Below, in pieces: positions 31,180-39,809 of a stretch of DNA of 64,000 bases (positions are counted from its first letter, which is position 1; every line of letters starts with the position of its first letter). Source of the stretch: Protaetiibacter sp. SSC-01 (GTDB taxonomy: Bacteria > Actinomycetota > Actinomycetes > Actinomycetales > Microbacteriaceae); assembly GCF_014483895.1 (NCBI RefSeq), contig NZ_CP059987.1, forward strand, positions 992,001 to 1,056,000. The letters run 5' to 3'. The notes under the pieces are model-generated. The model saw only the letters and a program-made list of their open reading frames with translations. It ran no database searches and was not told where the DNA came from. A program made the translations under genes and the position numbers.

Positions 31180-32760
31180 GTGGACCCCCTCGAGATCGCC
31201 CGGTGGCAGTTCGGCATCACGACCGTCTACCACTTCATGATGGTGCCGCTGACGCTCGGCCTGGGGATGGTCGTCGCGATCCTGCACACCATGTGGGTGC
31301 GCACCGCCGACGAGAAGTGGCTCCGCATGACGAAGTTCTGGGGGAAGCTCTACCTCGTCAACTTCATCATGGGTGTCGCCACGGGAATCGTGCAGGAGTT
31401 CCAGTTCGGCATGGCGTGGAGCGAGTACTCGCGCTTCGTGGGCGACGTCTTCGGCGCCCCGCTCGCCATGGAGGGCCTGCTCGCGTTCTTCGTCGAGTCG
31501 ACCTTCCTCGGCCTCTGGATCTTCGGATGGGGCCGCCTGCCGAAGAGGCTGCACCTCGCGACCCTGTGGCTCGCCGTGATCGGCTCCTGGATCTCGGCGT
31601 ACTTCATCCTCGCGGCGAACTCGTGGATGCAGCACCCCGTCGGCATCGAGCTCGTCGACGGCAAGCCCGTGCTCACCGACATCTGGGCCGTGCTGACCAA
31701 CAACACGGCGCTCGCCGCGTTCCCGCACACGATCGCGGGCGCGATCGCCGTCGCGGGCGGCTTTCTGCTCGGCATCGCCTGGTACCAGCTGTGGCGCCGC
31801 CGCAAGGACGGCATCGACACCGTGGATGCGTCGGGTCGCGTGATCGTGGGCGAGGCTCCCGAGATCCCGGGTCGCGACACGGCCGACCACCGCGTCTGGA
31901 TCACCTCGCTGCGCCTCGGCGCGGTCGTCGCGATCGTCGGCTTCAGCGCCGTCGCGATCACGGGAGACATCCAGGGCAAGCTCATGTACGAGCAGCAGCC
32001 GCTCAAGATGGCGGCGGCCGAGGCCGCGTGCCACACGGGAACGAGCTTCTCGGTGCTGTCGGTCGGCAAGCTCGGATCGCAGGACTGCTCCGAGGTCGTG
32101 CCCGTCATCGAGATCCCCGGCGTGCTCTCGTTCCTCGCGAAGGGCGACTTCACGACCGAGATGCCGGGCCTCAACGAGCTCATCCCGCAGTACGAGGAGC
32201 TCTACGGCACGAACCTCCCCGAGAGCGAGCTCTACGGCGAGCGCTCGGGCGCCGAGATCGACTACATGCCGAACCTCGAGGTCACCTACTGGGGCTTCCG
32301 CATCATGATCGGCTTCGGCGCGATCGCCGCCTTCGCGGGCGTCGTCGCCCTGTGGCTCACCCGCAAGGGCACCGTGCCGGTCTCGAAGCCGCTCATGCAG
32401 CTCGCGGTCTTCGGCATCCTCGCCCCCTTCGGTGCGAACGCCGCCGGCTGGATCTTCACCGAGATGGGCCGCCAGCCGTTCGTCGTGGCGCCGAACCCGA
32501 ACCCGAGCGGTGTCGACGGCGTGTTCATGTTCACGGCGGCCGCGGTGTCGCCCGGCGTCGACGGCTGGGAGATCGTGTTCTCGCTCGTGTCGCTCGGCCT
32601 CGTGTACCTCGTGCTCATGGTCGTCGAGGTCATGCTCCTGGCCCGCTTCGTGCGCGCGGGCGTCGCCGGCGTCATGCCCGAGCGCTTCCACGACGACGAC
32701 GCCGACGGGCCGGACGGCGACGCGGGCACCCGCGACGACGTCCTGGCCTTCGCCTACTGA
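31180..32760 (+). CDS. cydA: cytochrome bd ubiquinol oxidase subunit I
   Basis: 526 residues, start GTG 31180 with AGAGAGGA upstream. Haem ligands are visible: H18 in TTVYHFMMVP, H183 in AAFPHTIAGA and M429 in FTEMGRQP, with the signature GWIFTEMGRQP. The Q-loop is of the short type usual in Gram-positives. The enzyme reduces oxygen to water with high affinity using quinol. It begins the cydAB-cydDC operon. Two DevR boxes upstream suggest induction under low oxygen. Confidence 0.96.
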   Translation: MDPLEIARWQFGITTVYHFMMVPLTLGLGMVVAILHTMWVRTADEKWLRMTKFWGKLYLVNFIMGVATGIVQEFQFGMAWSEYSRFVGDVFGAPLAMEGLLAFFVESTFLGLWIFGWGRLPKRLHLATLWLAVIGSWISAYFILAANSWMQHPVGIELVDGKPVLTDIWAVLTNNTALAAFPHTIAGAIAVAGGFLLGIAWYQLWRRRKDGIDTVDASGRVIVGEAPEIPGRDTADHRVWITSLRLGAVVAIVGFSAVAITGDIQGKLMYEQQPLKMAAAEAACHTGTSFSVLSVGKLGSQDCSEVVPVIEIPGVLSFLAKGDFTTEMPGLNELIPQYEELYGTNLPESELYGERSGAEIDYMPNLEVTYWGFRIMIGFGAIAAFAGVVALWLTRKGTVPVSKPLMQLAVFGILAPFGANAAGWIFTEMGRQPFVVAPNPNPSGVDGVFMFTAAAVSPGVDGWEIVFSLVSLGLVYLVLMVVEVMLLARFVRAGVAGVMPERFHDDDADGPDGDAGTRDDVLAFAY

Positions 32761-32790
32761 CCCCGGCATCCGGAACGGAGATTCAAGGAA

Positions 32791-33852
32791 ATGGACGCAC
32801 TTCCCGTCGTCTGGTTCGTCGCCATCGCGGTGCTCTGGGGCGGCTACATCCTGCTCGAGGGCTTCGACCTCGGCGTCGGCATGCACATGCTGTTCAGCGC
32901 GCGCGACGAGAAGCAGCGCCGCGTGATGCTCAACGCGATCGGTCCCGTGTGGGACGGCAACGAGGTGTGGCTGCTCACGGCCGGCGCCGGCACCTTCGCG
33001 GCGTTCCCGTACTGGTACGCCTCGCTGTTCTCGACGCTCTACGTGCCGCTCACGCTCGTGCTGCTCGGCCTCATCTTCCGCGCGGTCGCGATCGAGTACC
33101 GCGGCAAGATCGTGTCGCGGGCGTGGACGCGCTTCTGGGACTGGTCGATCGGCCTCGGCTCGCTCGTCGCGGCGTTCGGCCTCGGTGCGGGCCTCGCCCT
33201 CACGACGACCGGCCTGCCGATCGACGCGAACGGCGACCGCGTCGGCGGCCCGTTCGTGTGGCTCACCCCGATCGCCGTGCTCGGCGGCCTCGCGCTCGTC
33301 GGCTTCTGCCTCGTGCACGGTGCGACCTTCCTCGCGCTCAAGACCGACGGCCCCGTGCGCGAGCGGATGGGGCGCCTCGTGCCGCGGATGGCCCCCGTCG
33401 CGCTCCTCCCGATCGCCGGCTGGGCGATCCTCGTCGAGGTGCGCGGCGGCAACCCCGTCAGCTGGACGCTCCTCGCGCTCGCCGTCGTCGCGGGCGTGTA
33501 CGCGTGGCTCCGCGCCCGGAAGGGCAGCGAGGGCTGGGCGTTCACCGGTTTCGCGGCCTTCGGCGCGTTCGGTGCGGCATCCATCTTCGCGGGGGTGTTT
33601 CCCGTCGTGCTGCCGTCGACGATCGACCCCGCGTTCGACCTCACGATCTGGAACGCCGCGAGCGGCGAGTACACCCTCATGGTCATGTCGGTCGTGACGG
33701 CCTTCGCCCTGCCGGTGGTGCTCGCCTACCAGGCGTGGAGCTACTGGGTGTTCCGCAAGCGCGTCGCGCCGCAGCACGTGCCCGAGCCGCACGACGCGGT
33801 GCCCGCCATCCGCCGCGACGCCGCCGCCGGTGCTGTCCCCGGGACGCGTTGA
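32791..33852 (+). CDS. cydB: cytochrome bd ubiquinol oxidase subunit II
   Basis: 353 residues, about eight or nine membrane helices. Family features: LWGGYILLEGFDLGVGMH near the N-terminus and NEVWLLTAGAGTFAAFP, and the conserved region FRAVAIEYRGK. Ribosome binding site AAGGAA seven bases before the ATG; 30 bases after cydA. The stop is followed directly by the start of cydDC. It forms the heterodimer with CydA. Confidence 0.95.
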   Translation: MDALPVVWFVAIAVLWGGYILLEGFDLGVGMHMLFSARDEKQRRVMLNAIGPVWDGNEVWLLTAGAGTFAAFPYWYASLFSTLYVPLTLVLLGLIFRAVAIEYRGKIVSRAWTRFWDWSIGLGSLVAAFGLGAGLALTTTGLPIDANGDRVGGPFVWLTPIAVLGGLALVGFCLVHGATFLALKTDGPVRERMGRLVPRMAPVALLPIAGWAILVEVRGGNPVSWTLLALAVVAGVYAWLRARKGSEGWAFTGFAAFGAFGAASIFAGVFPVVLPSTIDPAFDLTIWNAASGEYTLMVMSVVTAFALPVVLAYQAWSYWVFRKRVAPQHVPEPHDAVPAIRRDAAAGAVPGTR

Positions 33853-33853
33853 C

Positions 33854-36800
33854 ATGACCGCGGAGCGCGCCGACAGCCGCCCCCTGCGAGGTGGCCGACC
33901 CGAGCTGGGGCCAGGGGGCGTCGGCGCGCTCGTGCCCGTCGTGCTCGCGAGCCTCGCGGGCGCGGCCGGCACCCTGCTCATCGCGGAGTCGATCGCGCGC
34001 CAGCTCGCATCCTTCGCAGCCGGCGGCGACCCCGCCGAGTGGCTCGCGCTCGGCGCGCTCGGCGTGCTGCTGCGGGCGGGCGCCGCGTGGGCGCAGTCGG
34101 TGCTCGCGAGGCGGGCGGCCATCCGTGCGAAGTCGGCGCTGCGCCGCGACCTCGCCGCACGCATCGCGCGGGGGGATGCGGCGGGCGGCGGCACCGCGGT
34201 GCTCGCGACCGAGGGGCTCGACGCGCTCGACGACTACTTCGGCGTCGCGATCCCCGCGATGGTGTCGGCGCTCGTCGTGCCGTTCGCTGCAGGCCTTCGC
34301 ATCCTCGGCGCCGACCTGCTCTCGACGATCGTGCTCGTCTGCACGATCCCGCTCGTGCCCGTGTTCATGGCGCTCATCGGCATGCACACTCGCGACCGCG
34401 TCGACCGCTCGACCGACGCCCTCACACGGCTCGCCGACCACCTCGTCGAGCTCGCGCGCGGCCTGCCCGTGCTCGTGGGCCTCGGCCGTCTCGAGGAGCA
34501 GCTCGCGGCGCTCGACCGCATCCAGTCGGACTACCGCTCGCGCACGATGCTCACGCTGCGCACGGCGTTCCTCTCGGCGCTCGCCCTCGAGCTCATCGCG
34601 ACGATCTCGGTCGCGGTGGTCGCCGTGTTCCTCGGGGTGCGACTCATCTCGGGCGACGTGACGCTCGAGGTCGCGGTGCTCGTGCTGCTGCTCGCGCCGG
34701 AGTGCTTCACGGCGCTGCGCGAGGTCGGCACGGCCTTCCACTCCTCGCAGGACGGGCTCTCGGCTCTCCGTCGCGTGCGCGAGCTGCTCGCCGACGGCCG
34801 CGTGTCGGCGGTGCCCGCGGATGGCGCTCCCGCGCTCGAGCACGTCGGCGTGCGGTTCCCGGGGCGCGACGCCGTCTTCGCGGGGCTGACCGTGCGTCCT
34901 GTGGTCGGGCGTATCACGGCGCTCGCGGGCCGGAGCGGATGCGGCAAGTCGACCGCGCTCGCGGCGCTCGTCGGCGCCCTCCCGGCCGACGCCGTGCTGA
35001 CGGGGACGGTCACGGGCGACCCCGCACACACCGCCTACGCCGCCCAGACGCCGCGCTTCGCCGAGGAGACGCTGCTCGAGGAGCTCGCGCTCGCGGGGGC
35101 CGACGCGGATGCCGCCCGCGCCCTCGCCGCCGAGCTCGGCCTCGAGGGGGTGCTCGGTGCACCGCTCGCCGAGCTGAGCCCGGGGGAGCAGCGCCGTGCG
35201 GCCCTCGCCCGCGCGCTCGCACGGGTCGACGCCGGTGCGACCCTCCTCGTGCTCGACGAGCCGACCGCGCACCTCGACGACGCGTCCGCCGAGCGCGTGC
35301 GCGCGGCCGTGCGAGCGCGTGCCGACCGCGTCGCGACGGTGCTCGTGGCGCACGAGCCCGCGACGCTCGCGATCGCGGACGAGGTGGTGACCCTCGGCGG
35401 TCAGGCGTGGGCTGGTTTCGACACGCGGCCGGCTCCGCCGGTCGCTACTCAACCAGCGGTGAACGCCGCCACCGCGCACGACGTCGTGAACGCAGGTGAC
35501 GGCCGTCTCGCTGCTCGACCAGCGGTGAACGCAGGTGGTCGAGGAGCGCCGCCGGAGGCGACGCGTCTCGAGACCGCCGGGCCGGCGGCCGGCCGCGGCC
35601 CGCTCCGCACCGTGCTCGCCGCGTCCCCGTGGCGCTGGGTGGGCGCATCCGTGATGGCCGCGCTCGCGATCGGCCTCGGCCTCGCGCTCACGGGCGTGTC
35701 GGGCTGGCTCATCGTGCGCGCATCCGAGGGCCCCGCGATCATGTACCTGCTCGTCGCGATCGTCGGCGTGCGCTTCTTCGGCCTTGGCCGCCCGGTGGCC
35801 CGCTACGTCGAGCGGCTGCTCGCGCACGACGCCGTCTTCCGGGCGACGGATGTGCTGCGCCTGCGGCTCTGGCGCCGCCTCGCCGCCCAGGGCCCCGCGA
35901 TGCGCGGGCTGCTCGGCGGGGGAGCGACGCTCGACGTGCTCGTGACCGAGCCCGCGGAGCTGCGCGATCAGCTGCCCCGCGTGATCCCGCCCATCGCGGC
36001 GGGCGTCGTCGCGGTCGCGGGGGTCGGCGTCACGACGAGCATCGTCGCGCCGGAGCTCACCGGTGTCGTGTGGACGGTGCTCGCGGTGACGGTCGCGCTC
36101 GCCGCGGGCGCGGGCGTGCTCACGGCTCGTGCCGCCGCATCCGCCCGCGTCGCCGCCCGCGCCGCGCTCGTGCGCCGCATCACGGGCCTCGCGCAGGCGG
36201 CCGACGAGCTGCGCGGCGGCGGGCTCGCCCCCGCGGCCCGCGCGTCGATCGACAGGCTCGGCGACGAGCTCGCGGCCGCCGAGCGCCGCACCGCCGCGGC
36301 CGCGGGACTCGGAAGCGCCGTCGCCCTCGCGGGATGCGCGGGTCTCGCGGTCGCCGTGCCGGTGCTCGCGCCCGCGGCCCTGCCCGCGTCGACCGTCGCG
36401 GTCGTCGCGATGCTCGCGCTCGCGCTCGTCGAGGCCGTCGACGGCGTTGCGGCCGCCGCCCGTCGCATCCCGACCCTGCGCGCCGTGCTCGGGCGCCTCG
36501 CGCCCCTGCTCGAGGCGCCCGAGACGATCGGCGGCGACCGCCGCCTCGACGCCCCCGTCTCGCGCGTCGAGCTCGACCAGGTCGCCCGCACGCTCCCGGG
36601 CCGCGAGCTCTTCGCGGGCATCACGGCATCCGTCGGCGCGGGGGAGCGCCTGCGCATCGAGGGGCCCTCGGGCTCCGGCAAGTCGACGCTCCTCGCGATG
36701 ATCATGGGCTCGCTCGCCCCGGATGCGGGTGCCGTGCGCGCGGACGGCGCCCCCGTCGCCGACCTCGACAGCGTCGACTGGGGCCGCCACATCGCGTGGT

Positions 36801-37225
36801 GCCCGCAGGAGGCGCACGTCTTCGACTCGACGATCCGCGGCAACCTGCTCATCGGCCGAGGCCGCGACGACGCCCCCGACGACGCCGAGCTCGTCGCCGC
36901 CATCGAACGGGCGGGGCTCGGCGGGCTCTACGCGAGCCTGCCCGACGGGCTCACGACGCGCGTCGGCCAGGCCGGCCGCGCCCTCTCGGGCGGCGAGCGT
37001 CAGCGCCTCGCGATCGCGCGCGCCCTCCTCGCCCGTTCCGAGGTGCTCCTGCTCGACGAGCCGACCGCGCACCTCGACGAGCCCACGGCACGCGCGCTCA
37101 TGCGCGACATCCGCGACGCGACATCCGACCGCATCGTCGTGCTCGTGTCGCACCGCGCGGACGATGCGGACGACGCCGACCGCGTCGTGCGGTTGGGGGG
37201 TTTCCCCCACCCCGCGCTCGTCTGA
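33854..37225 (+). CDS. cydDC: fused thiol reductant ABC exporter CydD-CydC with repeat-derived linker
   Basis: 1123 residues, two ABC half-transporters in one chain, as in Streptomyces. CydD half, about 1-518: six-helix membrane domain, Walker A GRSGCGKST near 357, signature LSPGEQ near 440, Walker B LLVLDEPTAHLD near 466. CydC half from about 577: membrane domain, Walker A GPSGSGKST near 937, signature LSGGERQR near 1044, Walker B LLLDEPTAHLD near 1067, H-loop VSHR. The exporter delivers cysteine/glutathione-like thiols needed for bd assembly. Residues 520-575 come from two dispersed repeat copies read in frame (starts AGFDTRP, ends RLETAG). Start ATG 33854, one base after the cydB stop. Confidence 0.93.
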   Translation: MTAERADSRPLRGGRPELGPGGVGALVPVVLASLAGAAGTLLIAESIARQLASFAAGGDPAEWLALGALGVLLRAGAAWAQSVLARRAAIRAKSALRRDLAARIARGDAAGGGTAVLATEGLDALDDYFGVAIPAMVSALVVPFAAGLRILGADLLSTIVLVCTIPLVPVFMALIGMHTRDRVDRSTDALTRLADHLVELARGLPVLVGLGRLEEQLAALDRIQSDYRSRTMLTLRTAFLSALALELIATISVAVVAVFLGVRLISGDVTLEVAVLVLLLAPECFTALREVGTAFHSSQDGLSALRRVRELLADGRVSAVPADGAPALEHVGVRFPGRDAVFAGLTVRPVVGRITALAGRSGCGKSTALAALVGALPADAVLTGTVTGDPAHTAYAAQTPRFAEETLLEELALAGADADAARALAAELGLEGVLGAPLAELSPGEQRRAALARALARVDAGATLLVLDEPTAHLDDASAERVRAAVRARADRVATVLVAHEPATLAIADEVVTLGGQAWAGFDTRPAPPVATQPAVNAATAHDVVNAGDGRLAARPAVNAGGRGAPPEATRLETAGPAAGRGPLRTVLAASPWRWVGASVMAALAIGLGLALTGVSGWLIVRASEGPAIMYLLVAIVGVRFFGLGRPVARYVERLLAHDAVFRATDVLRLRLWRRLAAQGPAMRGLLGGGATLDVLVTEPAELRDQLPRVIPPIAAGVVAVAGVGVTTSIVAPELTGVVWTVLAVTVALAAGAGVLTARAAASARVAARAALVRRITGLAQAADELRGGGLAPAARASIDRLGDELAAAERRTAAAAGLGSAVALAGCAGLAVAVPVLAPAALPASTVAVVAMLALALVEAVDGVAAAARRIPTLRAVLGRLAPLLEAPETIGGDRRLDAPVSRVELDQVARTLPGRELFAGITASVGAGERLRIEGPSGSGKSTLLAMIMGSLAPDAGAVRADGAPVADLDSVDWGRHIAWCPQEAHVFDSTIRGNLLIGRGRDDAPDDAELVAAIERAGLGGLYASLPDGLTTRVGQAGRALSGGERQRLAIARALLARSEVLLLDEPTAHLDEPTARALMRDIRDATSDRIVVLVSHRADDADDADRVVRLGGFPHPALV
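35411..35578. repeat. two dispersed repeats inside the cydDC coding sequence
   Basis: An inverted copy at 35411-35458 (GCTGGTTTCGACACGCG...TACTCAACCAGCG) and a variant at 35534-35578 (GGTGGTCGAGGAGCGCC...CGTCTCGAGACC) flank a 75-base stretch with GTGAACGC motifs repeated three times. The total of 168 bases is 56 codons, an exact multiple of three, with no stop in the cydDC frame. Confidence 0.92.
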
Positions 37226-37269
37226 CATCCGGATTCCGGGCCCCCCGCGCATCCGGGATGCTGGTGCAC

Positions 37270-38622
37270 ATGGAGACGACCACGCGACGCGGATACGGCC
37301 GGTACTGGGCGGGTCTGCTGCCCGAGCTGGGCTTCCTGCTGCCGATGCTGCCGATCGTGATCACGGGCATCACGCTGCTCATGACGCTGTTCTGGACGGG
37401 CGTCGGCATGATCCCGATCTTCATCGGCGTCTTCATCGTGCTCGCCGCGCTCTTCGTCGCGCGCGGCTTCGGCATCCTCGAGCTCTGGCGCCTGCGCGGG
37501 GCGCTCTTCCCGGCCATCACACCCCCGCGCTGGGACCGCACGGCACGCGGCGGAGGAGCCCTCTCGAAGCTGCTCTCGCCCATGATCGACGGGCACTACT
37601 GGCTCTACCTGCTGCACGGCTCGCTCGTGAACCCCATCGTCGGAATCATCACGTGGTCGATCACGATCGCGTGGCTGTCGATCGCCCTCGCGGGCATCGG
37701 CTACCCGATCGTCGCGCTCTTCGTGCCCGACGACAACGTCGGTCTCGTCGGCCTCGTGCAGTACCTCGTCGACGAAGGCGCCGTGCTGCCCGAGCTCCTC
37801 ATCAACCCCGCGTTCCACGCGGTCGTCATCGTCGCCGTCGGCCTCGTGTTCCTGCTGACGCTGCCGTTCGTCACGCACGGCCTCACCTGGATCCACCACG
37901 CGATCGCCCGCGGGATGCTGTCGGCCTGGCGCTCGGAGGAGCTGCGCGTGCAGATGGCCGACCTCTCGGCCTCCCGCAGCGCGGCCGTCGCCGCCGAGGG
38001 CACGGCCCTCCGCCGACTCGAGCGCGACATCCACGACGGCCCCCAGCAGCGCCTCGTGCGCCTGCAGATGGACCTCGCGTCCGCCGAGCGCCAGCTCGAG
38101 AAGGATCCGGATGCCGCGCGCGAGCTCATCGCGCTCGCCCGCAGCCAGTCAAAGGAGGCGCTCGAGGAGCTGCGCGCCCTGTCGCGCGGCTTCGCCCCGC
38201 CCATCCTCATGGATCGCGGACTCGTCGCGGCCCTCGAGTCGCTCGCCGTGCGCTCGCCCCTGCCGACGCACGTCGAGTCGCTGCTGCCCGAGGGGCTCGC
38301 CCTGCAGCCCGAGCTCGAGCGCAACGCCTACTTCATCGCCGCGGAGGCCCTCACGAACGTCGCGAAGCACGCCAACGCGCAGAACGCGTGGGTGCGCCTC
38401 GAGACCCGCGCGGGCGACGACGAGGAGCCGCGTTGGCTCGACGTCGTCGTGACCGACGACGGGGCGGGCGGCGCCTCCACCGTCGCGGGCCACGGCCTCG
38501 CGGGCATCGCGGAGCGCGTGCGCGGCCTCGGAGGCACGATGGACCTCGTGAGCCCCGCCGGCGGGCCCACCCACGTCATCGCCCGCCTCCCGCTCGGCAA
38601 CGGGGTGCCCGCCGCTCGCTAA
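37270..38622 (+). CDS. sensor histidine kinase with Sensor (PF13796-like) membrane domain
   Basis: 450 residues from ATG 37270; ATG 37258 gives four more residues and cannot be excluded. The N-terminal 240 residues hold four to five membrane helices in the arrangement of the putative-sensor domain (PELGFLLPMLPIVITG...). HisKA_3 follows with the H-box ERDIHDGPQQRL, then an HATPase domain (ERNAYFIAAEALTNVAKHA, VVTDDGAGG, HGLAGIAERV). It is a NarL/LiaS-type kinase for the response regulator next to it. The gene begins 44 bases after cydDC and may be partly cotranscribed with it. The stimulus is unknown. Confidence 0.88.
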   Translation: METTTRRGYGRYWAGLLPELGFLLPMLPIVITGITLLMTLFWTGVGMIPIFIGVFIVLAALFVARGFGILELWRLRGALFPAITPPRWDRTARGGGALSKLLSPMIDGHYWLYLLHGSLVNPIVGIITWSITIAWLSIALAGIGYPIVALFVPDDNVGLVGLVQYLVDEGAVLPELLINPAFHAVVIVAVGLVFLLTLPFVTHGLTWIHHAIARGMLSAWRSEELRVQMADLSASRSAAVAAEGTALRRLERDIHDGPQQRLVRLQMDLASAERQLEKDPDAARELIALARSQSKEALEELRALSRGFAPPILMDRGLVAALESLAVRSPLPTHVESLLPEGLALQPELERNAYFIAAEALTNVAKHANAQNAWVRLETRAGDDEEPRWLDVVVTDDGAGGASTVAGHGLAGIAERVRGLGGTMDLVSPAGGPTHVIARLPLGNGVPAAR

Positions 38623-38625
38623 CCT
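38620..38625 (+). promoter_or_regulatory. -10 element TAACCT of the response regulator gene
   Basis: TAACCT shares its TAA with the kinase stop codon and ends 6 bases before GTG 38632. It would give an extra leaderless transcript of the regulator alone. Confidence 0.45.
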
Positions 38626-38631
38626 GGGGGC

Positions 38632-39276
38632 GTGAGCGTGCGCGTGGTTGTTGCCGACGATTCCGTCCTGCTGCGCGAGGGCCTCGTGCGCGTTCTCGAG
38701 GAGGCCGGCCACGAGGTCATCGGCTCCTACGGTGACGCCGACGAGCTGCTCGCGGCCGTCTTCGACCTCGCGCCCGACCTCGCCGTGCTCGACGTGCGGA
38801 TGCCGCCCACCTTCCGCGACGAGGGCGTGCGAGCCGCCATCCGGCTGCGGCGGGAGCTGCCGGCCACGGGCATCCTGCTGCTCTCCCAGTACGTCGAGGT
38901 CGCCTACGCGCAGGAGCTGCTCGGCGCGGGCTCCGGGGGAGTGGGGTACCTGCTCAAGGACCGCGTCGCCTCCCTCGAGGAGCTCACGGATGCCGTCGAC
39001 CGCATCGCCGCGGGCGGCACGGTGCTCGACCCCGAGGTCGTCGCCCAGCTCATCGGACGCCGCCACGACCCGCTCGCCTCGCTCACGCCGCGCGAGCGCG
39101 AGGTGCTGCAGCTCATGGCCGAGGGGCGCAGCAACACGGCGATCGCGAAGCAGCTGTTCATCGGCGTCGGGGCGGTCGAGAAGAACGTCACGGCGATCTT
39201 CGGCAAGCTCGGCCTCGAGGACTCGGGCACCGACCACCGCCGCGTGCTCGCGGTCGTCGCCTGGCTGCAGCGCTGA
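38632..39276 (+). CDS. NarL/LuxR-family response regulator
   Basis: 214 residues from GTG 38632. Receiver domain with acidic pocket VVADDS and phosphoacceptor Asp in LAVLDVRMPP; conserved Lys in GYLLKDRV. LuxR DNA-binding domain LTPREREVLQLMAEGRSN with a recognition helix GVGAVEKNVTAIF. It pairs with the kinase nine bases upstream. The recognition helix differs from DevR, so targets differ. Confidence 0.92.
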   Translation: MSVRVVVADDSVLLREGLVRVLEEAGHEVIGSYGDADELLAAVFDLAPDLAVLDVRMPPTFRDEGVRAAIRLRRELPATGILLLSQYVEVAYAQELLGAGSGGVGYLLKDRVASLEELTDAVDRIAAGGTVLDPEVVAQLIGRRHDPLASLTPREREVLQLMAEGRSNTAIAKQLFIGVGAVEKNVTAIFGKLGLEDSGTDHRRVLAVVAWLQR

Positions 39277-39312
39277 CGGGGCTGACGGGCTGACGGGCTG
39301 CTGAAAGGCCGA

Positions 39313-39385
39313 CGCGCGGGCGGATCCGAGGATCCACGCCCGCGCGCCGGGAGATAGTCGGCGCACCCACCCGTCGAGTGCGCCG
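39313..39385. other. two hairpins in the 172-base gap after the response regulator
   Basis: Stem 1 pairs CGCGCGGGCG (39313-39322) with CGCCCGCGCG (39337-39346) around GGATCCGAGGATCC. Stem 2 pairs CGGCGCAC (39359-39366) with GTGCGCCG (39378-39385). Neither has a T-tract. They separate convergent transcripts and probably act as terminators. The rest of the gap shows nothing I can support. Confidence 0.55.
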
Positions 39386-39448
39386 CCTATCGGCTGTGGG
39401 ACATTGCAGGTGTACCCGGGGGTTCGAGTCGCTCCCGTCTGGCGGTGG

Positions 39449-39631
39449 TCAGGCCACCGACGAGCGGGAGACGGTGCTGAAGTCGGCGGTCCAGGTCTGG
39501 AGCTCCGGGCGGTTCTCCTGGATGTGGTTCGTCCAGGCGATGCCGTTCCACCAGCGCAGCTGGGGGATGCCGAGGGGGTCGCGGTACCAGCCGGCGGGGG
39601 CGGCTGTCGCGCTGGGGTTCACGACGGTCAT
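39449..39631 (-). CDS. minimal stand-alone DUF2510 protein, 60 residues
   Basis: Start ATG 39631 is preceded by CAGGAG. The protein is little more than one DUF2510 module: APAGWYRDPLGIPQLRWWNG then WTNHI, with short tails. The same module begins the two larger proteins at 11795-12586 and 13664-14533. It has no membrane segment, unlike many DUF2510 proteins. Function unknown; Trp-rich modules of this type are thought to bind or tether proteins. It has its own well-formed promoter. Confidence 0.75.
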   Translation of the reverse strand: MTVVNPSATAAPAGWYRDPLGIPQLRWWNGIAWTNHIQENRPELQTWTADFSTVSRSSVA

Positions 39632-39695
39632 GGTGGTTCGCTCCTGAGGGGGGTGGGGTAGTCGCGGGCAGGGGGAGAGCGATGCGACTGAGGCG

Positions 39696-39724
39696 ATGGT
39701 ACTGCCCCCCGTATGCGGGGGCAA
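39696..39724 (-). promoter_or_regulatory. promoter with dyad in spacer, for the small DUF2510 gene
   Basis: On the minus strand TTGCCC (39719-39724), exactly 17 bases, TACCAT (39696-39701). The dyad TGCCCCC...GGGGGCA (39703-39709 with 39717-39723) covers the spacer and -35, so a bound repressor or MerR-like activator would control it directly. Confidence 0.6.
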
Positions 39725-39764
39725 TGGTGTATTTCCCCCGGTGACCTGCCGTTCCCGGGAACGA

Positions 39765-39792
39765 GGAAGGCCCCTCCGAGGAGGGGCCTTCC
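39765..39792 (-). terminator. intrinsic terminator after the cold-shock gene
   Basis: Perfect 12-base stem GGAAGGCCCCTC / GAGGGGCCTTCC with a 4-base loop, 18 bases beyond the csp stop on the minus strand. A second short palindrome CGTTCCCGGGAACG follows at 39750-39763. Confidence 0.82.
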
Positions 39793-39809
39793 GTGTGCTG
39801 TGCCGAGGC

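Noticed and set aside
29395-34194. 1,599-codon open frame on the minus strand across the XRE regulator, cydA, cydB and the start of cydDC
   Set aside because: It is antisense to clear genes with full family motifs, and its translation is low-complexity His/Arg/Asp/Glu-rich. High GC content makes such frames common. Only its last 328 codons (30381 to 29395) are a gene.
39395-39460. tRNA-like stretch with GGGTTCGAGTC
   Set aside because: The T-loop motif is present but the T stem does not pair, no acceptor stem or CCA end can be drawn, and no anticodon arm is seen. At most a decayed fragment.
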